This document shows positions 59,040 to 64,000 of a stretch of DNA of 64,000 bases, piece after piece. This DNA comes from Paragordius varius (taxonomy: Eukaryota; Nematomorpha). The notes below the pieces were generated by a model, which was not told the origin of the DNA, did not search any database, and was given only the letters and a program-made list of their open reading frames with translations. Within the stretch, counting starts at the first letter, position 1. Each line of letters starts with the position of its first letter. The stretch lies in contig OZ176051.1 in NCBI GenBank assembly GCA_964247055.1, positions 12,834,001-12,898,000 of the forward strand, in the 5' to 3' direction. The position numbers and the translations under genes are program-made.

Positions 59040-60735
59040 GCAAATTAAATTTATATTGTTTCGATAGGTTTTTTCGAAGGGTTTCAAAAGTTGATGACTT
59101 TTTTCTCCTCTTTGGTCACTAATTGCATCTTTTGGAAAAAAACATAGATGGGAATCCACCATATGGAGCTTTAGACTCATGCGGCAGCCTATAGGATAAA
59201 AATTAATATAAATGTTTTAAAAACAAATGTATTATAATATACATACCCATCCTATCGAAAGAATCGATTAAACGATTGTCTAATTCCACGTATTTGTTAT
59301 TTAATATTTCCCAAAAAATTTTGAGAAAAAGTTCGCAATGCAACCCATGCCGCTTTTTCTTTGGGTTGAATTTTAGATTCAAATGCACCATCATTGAAAA
59401 GATTCGTAACCTAAAATTAAATGTATAATACCTGCGGCCCTATTAAAACTGCGGCGTTAATTTTGGCAGGCGTCATCCTGAACTTCCTGAAGTAATGGGC
59501 CAAAGCTTCGCCATTTTTATCAAGACTGCACAAAAATGTTTTGGTCAATCCAAGCAGCGTGTGCAATGGCGGCAAAACAAATTTGTTAGCCGATATTAAT
59601 GGAGTATATGTCTGATTCTTGGGCCCAACTTCATAAGTTCTTACGGGCCAATTTTTTTGTGTGTAGTGTTTCTCGGTGTCAGCGAGTCCCACTCACACAA
59701 AGGGCAAAAAAAATTTGGGAAATCCTTTCTGTATACCGTAGAGCAGTCCCATGACCTATTAAAATATTAGAATTTTAAGAACTTTATAATCCCCTGTTAC
59801 ATGATAATGATTGTATCGCAGTAGTTCCAAAATGTTTTCGAAAATATCATAAGCCTCCCTATAAACACGGCTGAATGCGATTAATATTGGCCTGTGCTCT
59901 CCGGCACGGTCCAATAAAAATGCCTTCAAAACTTTCCTAAAGATGTAAAAAATTATATACCTGAGAAGCGTCTAGAAATAATACCCATCATGATGAATCA
60001 TATGGATAATTCATTTCCTTCATTAAGCCAATCACATCTGACACCAAGATAAATAACTGTTTTCGGTAAAATATTTTCGGAAATTTATTCCTCTATTCCG
60101 AAAACTAGTTATGTTGATGTCAGTTAAATTCTTTCGATTAAGAGTCCTCACCATAAGTTCGGACGACCTAATATAATAATATATTAAAAAAATGTTTGGC
60201 TTATTCAGAGATAAATACAAAATTTAACTTATATATTTAACGCATTTCACCTTAAGTAAATTAAAATAAATTATAAAATGCGTAAATCTATTATTTTTTC
60301 TAAAAATACTGTTTTGACAGATGCAATTTTTTGATTAGGGATATCACCTCAGTGCCACTTAATTTATTAGTGTCCTTTATATCTTGATGATAAAATTACA
60401 AATCAGTATCATCCATCATATCAAATAAATTGATATGAATGGTTGGAGATGAAGGTACGGGAAGGTCAATGGAATGATAAACAGGACGAATTGCACAGGA
60501 AAAGTTTGGATATTCGATAGGTTTTTTGTTTTTTTTGGTAATGTTAATAAGAAATGGTTTTGGAAATGCACAAAAGTAACATTCAGAATGAGATTTTGCC
60601 TCTCGCCATATCATAGGGATACCCCAAGGGAGTCCAGGTCCGGTTTTGTGGTATCATGCTCCTAAACTAATGCTACATGTCCGAGATACGGTGTTCGGGG
60701 CCCAAATCTAGGTTCCCCATAATATAAAAAAATAG
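59040..60735 (-). pseudogene. Decayed multi-exon gene of the 'GIPM.WRE / PPLH..LGL.K' family
   Basis: Collinear blocks on the minus strand match a family of uncharacterised proteins that I know from Hydra, arthropod and other animal genomes, where copies are numerous. In order they are 'WGIPMIWREAKSHSECYFC' and 'IEYPNFSCAIRPVYHSIDLP' (60640-60430), 'FRNRGINFRKYFTENSYLSW' (about 60105-60045), 'RPILIAFSRVYREAYDIF' (about 59905-59840), 'EKHYTQKNWPVRTYE' and 'FVLPPLHTLLGLTKTFL' (59680-59520), 'YVELDNRLIDSFDRM' (59300-59250) and 'RMSLKLHMVDSHLCFFP' (59185-59130). Family members usually continue 'SDEhGErFHQD...MeKRYqG'; 'SDQRGEKSHQ' is here. Short GT...AG gaps separate several blocks. The copy has a handful of breaks and is not functional. 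Biochemical role unknown; the high copy number elsewhere suggests an association with mobile elements. Confidence 0.75.
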
Positions 60736-60879
60736 TTTTTTATTTAAGTGGTAATGTTTATACTATTAGTTTTTTTGTGTATTGTCCACATATATGGCAA
60801 ACAATGATTTTATCCATCCTAAATTTATAAATATATATATACTTGGGTATTAATTATATTTTTTGTACATTTTGGGTAT

Positions 60880-61545
60880 ATAATAATATATTCTTGATGA
60901 AAAAACTGATATGGAGTATATTTAACACTTGGATACAACACACTCATTTTTGTCCTTCGATTCAAAGGGTAGTTGGATACCCCAGACCTGTTTAAAACCA
61001 AATACTTTAAAAAGTATGGAAGGAATCGAAACCATGGCAAAGTTTTGCACTTATATAACATTAATAAACCAAAATATACAAAAGATTTTATTCAAAAATA
61101 CGTGATCTTACTTATTTTAAGTTAAAACCGAAAGGTGAAAATTTCGTCAACGTGGCATGTGTCAAATTGTAAAATTGAAAAATTATACAAACAACACCGC
61201 TTTTTTTATTTCTATCAATGTTAGATGTAATTTATATAAGAAATTAGCTTTAGTTTTACCCTTATTAAATAAAGACGATATTTTGCAAAAATTTTGTAAA
61301 ATAAAAATGGCGTCGAAGTAGTTTGAGATGGACCTTTATTTTCAAAACAAAATTTTGTCAAGATATTTTGGCATCTTTATATAATATTTATCAGGATAGA
61401 AGCATAAATTTAAATTGGGACCGTTTCCTTCAATACTTTTTAAAAATATTAATTTAAATTTAGCATGGGGTATTTAGATACCCCAATTTGATCGAAGTGT
61501 TAAGTGTGGGAAATATTTAAAAATATCATATGTAATAAAGAATAT
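60880..61545. repeat. Dispersed repeat R and neighbours
   Basis: 61195-61325 carries the R segment ('TATCAATGTTAGATGT', 'CGATATTTTGCAAAAATTTT', 'AAAATGGCGTC') shared with 23655, 29025 and 37075 (inverted). A second shared word, 'CCAATTTGA(A)TCGAAGTGTTAAG' (61480), also occurs as 'CCAACTACC...TTGAA(T)(T)CGAAGGAC', inverted at 60950-60980 and direct at 37410. These look like parts of one longer, rearranged repeat. Confidence 0.5.
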
Positions 61546-61550
61546 ATTAT

Positions 61551-63085
61551 ATGCAGCTGAGTAAAATTTAGCTTTTTTTACATAAAAAAAACAGCAAAAA
61601 AGATGTAAAAATTAAATTTATTTTTTAAAATAAAAGTCCACAAAGCTATTACAAAGTGTTATTTATACTAAAACAAACATTATTAACATCCAAGAACATA
61701 TAATAAAGTTTGTTTTGATTTACTAAATTGATAAAAATTATTTGTGTGAAATGTTAAGTTACCCAATTTTTGAGGGTTTTTGCCCCCTAAAACAAAAAGT
61801 ATTGGATATTTTGAGTAAATTTTTTTTTATTTTGAAGATAAATTGGTAATTTCTTGTAAAAATACTTATTTAAGCCACATATTATTTGTTTATATAGCGA
61901 AAAATATTTACAAACAAGAAAATTTTGGATATGTCCAAATATGGAAAAAGTCCCATATCTCGAAAACGAGCAGGGTAAGTAAAAAAATTTTTAGGCAAAT
62001 CTGATCACAATACTATAAGGAATCAGAATATATTTAGTAAATTGAGTCCAGAAAATTGACCCCATTATTTGTTGCACAGTGTTATCATTGTAGATATTTT
62101 TAATATATAGATAAGCTAAAATCATATAGTTAGGGTTTCTATAAAATCTCAACTCAAATGGCGTTTCTCTTTTAACACACTTAAAATACAAATTTTTTTT
62201 ATAAAATTATAAAATAATTTTTTTAAATTATTTACTAGCTAAACTCACTATTAAAATCTTAACATTCATTTTTTATTCAGTAAAAAAACTTATTTATCAA
62301 AATAAAATCAAAAATATTGCTTTTATTTTTCCATTTTTTGTCATCTGTTTTATGAGTGTATAAAACATTCATACTGTTTTATTTTGGAATCCTACATGAG
62401 TGGGAATTATAAAGTATGTGATTTATGCAAAATAGGATAAAAAGTATTGGAATATCACCAACAATCCGTACAGATCCCAATAAAAATATTAATTTGTCTT
62501 GAAACAGATTTGTTACAAGGATTTTAAGAATTTTTGGTTGATATTCCACTACTTTTAAATCCTATTTTGCATAAATTATATGGTTTATAATTCCCACTCA
62601 TGTAAGATTCCAAAATAAAACAATATAAATTTTTTATACACTCATAAACCAGATGACAAAAAAATAAAAAGCAATATTTTTGGTTTTTATTTTAATCTAA
62701 AATGTTAAGATTTTAATAGTGAGTTTAGCTAATAAATAATTAAAAAAAATATTTTTGTATAATTTCATAAAAAAAATTTTTTTTTAAGTGTGTTAAAACA
62801 AAAACGCCATCACTTGAGCTGAGATTTTATAGAAACCCTCACTATTTTATTTTAGGCTATTTTGAAATTATCTCCTAAAATGATAATAACCCTTATATCT
62901 CATATTTTATCATTATTTTTTATCCTTAATTATCCTTAATTTTAACTTTTTTCCGATTTTGATTTTCTCCTATTTCAAGAATTAGGTCGTCAACAAATAA
63001 AAAATCTTGAGGCAAATGAATTCCTGGTCATAAGCTATATCACAAAAAAAATTTGTTAAAAAATTAACTCACTTTTTTGCACACA
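61551..63085 (+). repeat. Dispersed repeat P, copy with central palindrome
   Basis: The outer parts (61551-62080 and 62880-63085) are the inverse of 57199-57920. Between them lies an insertion of about 800 bp that is itself a long palindrome. The junctions carry 'GCACAGTGTTAT' (62083-62094) and 'GCACACAGTGTTATGAC' (63078-63094). No open frame longer than 66 codons, so it is non-autonomous. Confidence 0.75.
62115..62850. repeat. Long palindrome, arms about 350 bp
   Basis: The left arm (about 62115-62467) and right arm (about 62505-62850) are reverse complements at roughly 85-90% by eye. Examples are 'ATGAGTGGGAATTATAAA' (62396) against 'TTTATAATTCCCACTCAT' (62584), 'TTATGCAAAATAGGAT' against its inverse at 62561-62576, and 'CTAAACTCACTATTAAAATC' (62239) against its inverse near 62710. 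The loop is about 40-50 nt. Confidence 0.85.
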
Positions 63086-63089
63086 GTGT

Positions 63090-64000
63090 TATGACTCGTT
63101 ATTTTGATAAACGCACCTTAATATGATAATTACTTTGCCAATAGTATTTTAAATCGATCAAAATTTTTACCTTATGATGAATAGTTTTTCGGATTGAACT
63201 TAGACATTAACACCTAAAAAATAATTTAAAAAGGAAAATATATTGCATTTAGCATTTTTGCTAAGATTTTTGATATAAAGTATTTTACCAAATAAAATTG
63301 ATTTTATTTTCTATTTTTTTCTCAGGCTGAAAAGTCACGGAGGGCGGCATGTTGTACACCCCTGCTATATGCCATAAAAGAGTAGTTATTCCTGAAAATT
63401 GCAATTCTCTACATACAAATTAACACTTCATTTTTTATTTTTTATACTTGATTACCTTTTGGAGTAGTTTTCTTCCCTTAAAACAGTAAACAAACAAGTA
63501 TTCTGAAAGTTTTTTGGTAATTGGTTTATTAAACCGTTTTTTTCTGTATTAGATAATAAAACTTATAATACAATTTATAACTTCTAAATTCCGTAATTCA
63601 GATTCACACAATTAAAACCAACAGCTGATACTAAAATCTATAAATATTAAATGGGCTGGTGGAATTTAAGCTTTCCATTATTTATTGATAATTTACAACC
63701 ATAAATACATGTATTTTGTCTGTTGTATTCACGATATCAAAAATTAACGAAACTGGCGGCGAAAAGTTTGAGATGAGGATTTTTTACACTTTTACTTTAA
63801 AAAAATTATATATGCGCCTTAAAAGCTAAAGAAAGCACATTTTTATATTTGGCCTAATGTATCTTTTAAATTTTAATTCGCCCTGGAATAAACTACCCCA
63901 AAAGGTCATGAAATGTTGTATCAAATATTGATTCATAAAACGGAAAGTTTTTTTGTATTTCAATTTGTTTGAAATGAAGACCATTTTTATGTTAGGTTGA
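63090..64000. other. AT-rich stretch at window end
   Basis: No gene is supported. A hAT-like right terminus (GGGCGGCATGTTGTACACCCCTG) ends at 63363 without a visible left partner. Confidence 0.45.

Overview
The window is very AT-rich (roughly three quarters A+T by eye) eukaryotic DNA with few genes and many old repeats. Spliceosomal GT-AG introns, TATA boxes, AATAAA signals and animal-type mobile elements (Jockey/CR1-like LINEs, mariner, hAT, a Ty3/gypsy remnant) point to a small or reduced metazoan. Two decayed chitin synthase fragments, plus a decayed protein family that I know mainly from Hydra and arthropod genomes, make an AT-rich parasitic cnidarian (myxozoan) my best guess. This is inference; dicyemids or orthonectids are alternatives.

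Only a few genes look alive. (1) A terminal exon near 14.6-15.1 kb encodes the C-terminal part of a membrane protein with one transmembrane segment. (2) Two near-identical four-exon genes (21.29-21.97 and 26.44-27.12 kb, + strand) encode 130-residue secreted proteins. They lie in a direct duplication of about 3.3 kb (20.48-23.77 and 25.73-29.14 kb). (3) A four-exon minus-strand gene (41.07-39.23 kb) encodes a 378-residue secreted, glycosylation-rich protein, and all of its introns are in phase 1. An extra coding exon lies just downstream (38.58-38.92 kb). I recognise none of these proteins with confidence.

Fossils fill much of the rest. LINE reverse-transcriptase pieces lie at 1.9-2.8, 12.3-12.8, 34.1-34.4 and 43.1-44.7 kb. 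Mariner transposase pieces lie at 25.4-25.7 and 36.0-36.3 kb. A Ty3/gypsy pol remnant (46.5-48.4 kb) abuts a hAT transposon (48.45-50.18 kb) that still has its ends. A Mutator-like element with a perfect 10-bp target duplication (3.34-5.30 kb) carries a nested MITE whose sister copy is at 11.2-11.9 kb. Several hAT-type MITEs are scattered through the window. A duplicated block (34.4-36.0 and 52.3-53.7 kb) carries chitin synthase pseudogene exons, and a decayed multi-exon gene of the 'GIPM.WRE...YFC' family runs 60.74-59.04 kb. A palindrome with arms of about 350 bp (62.1-62.85 kb) lies inside a larger inverted pair with 57.2-57.9 kb.

The observation I rate highest is that homology across the chitin synthase remnants and the decayed family implies GT-AG introns of only 21-27 nt, while the live genes use introns of 85-283 nt. 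The near-identity, introns included, of the duplicated secreted-protein genes inside more diverged flanks suggests recent gene conversion. No tRNA, rRNA or CRISPR was recognised.
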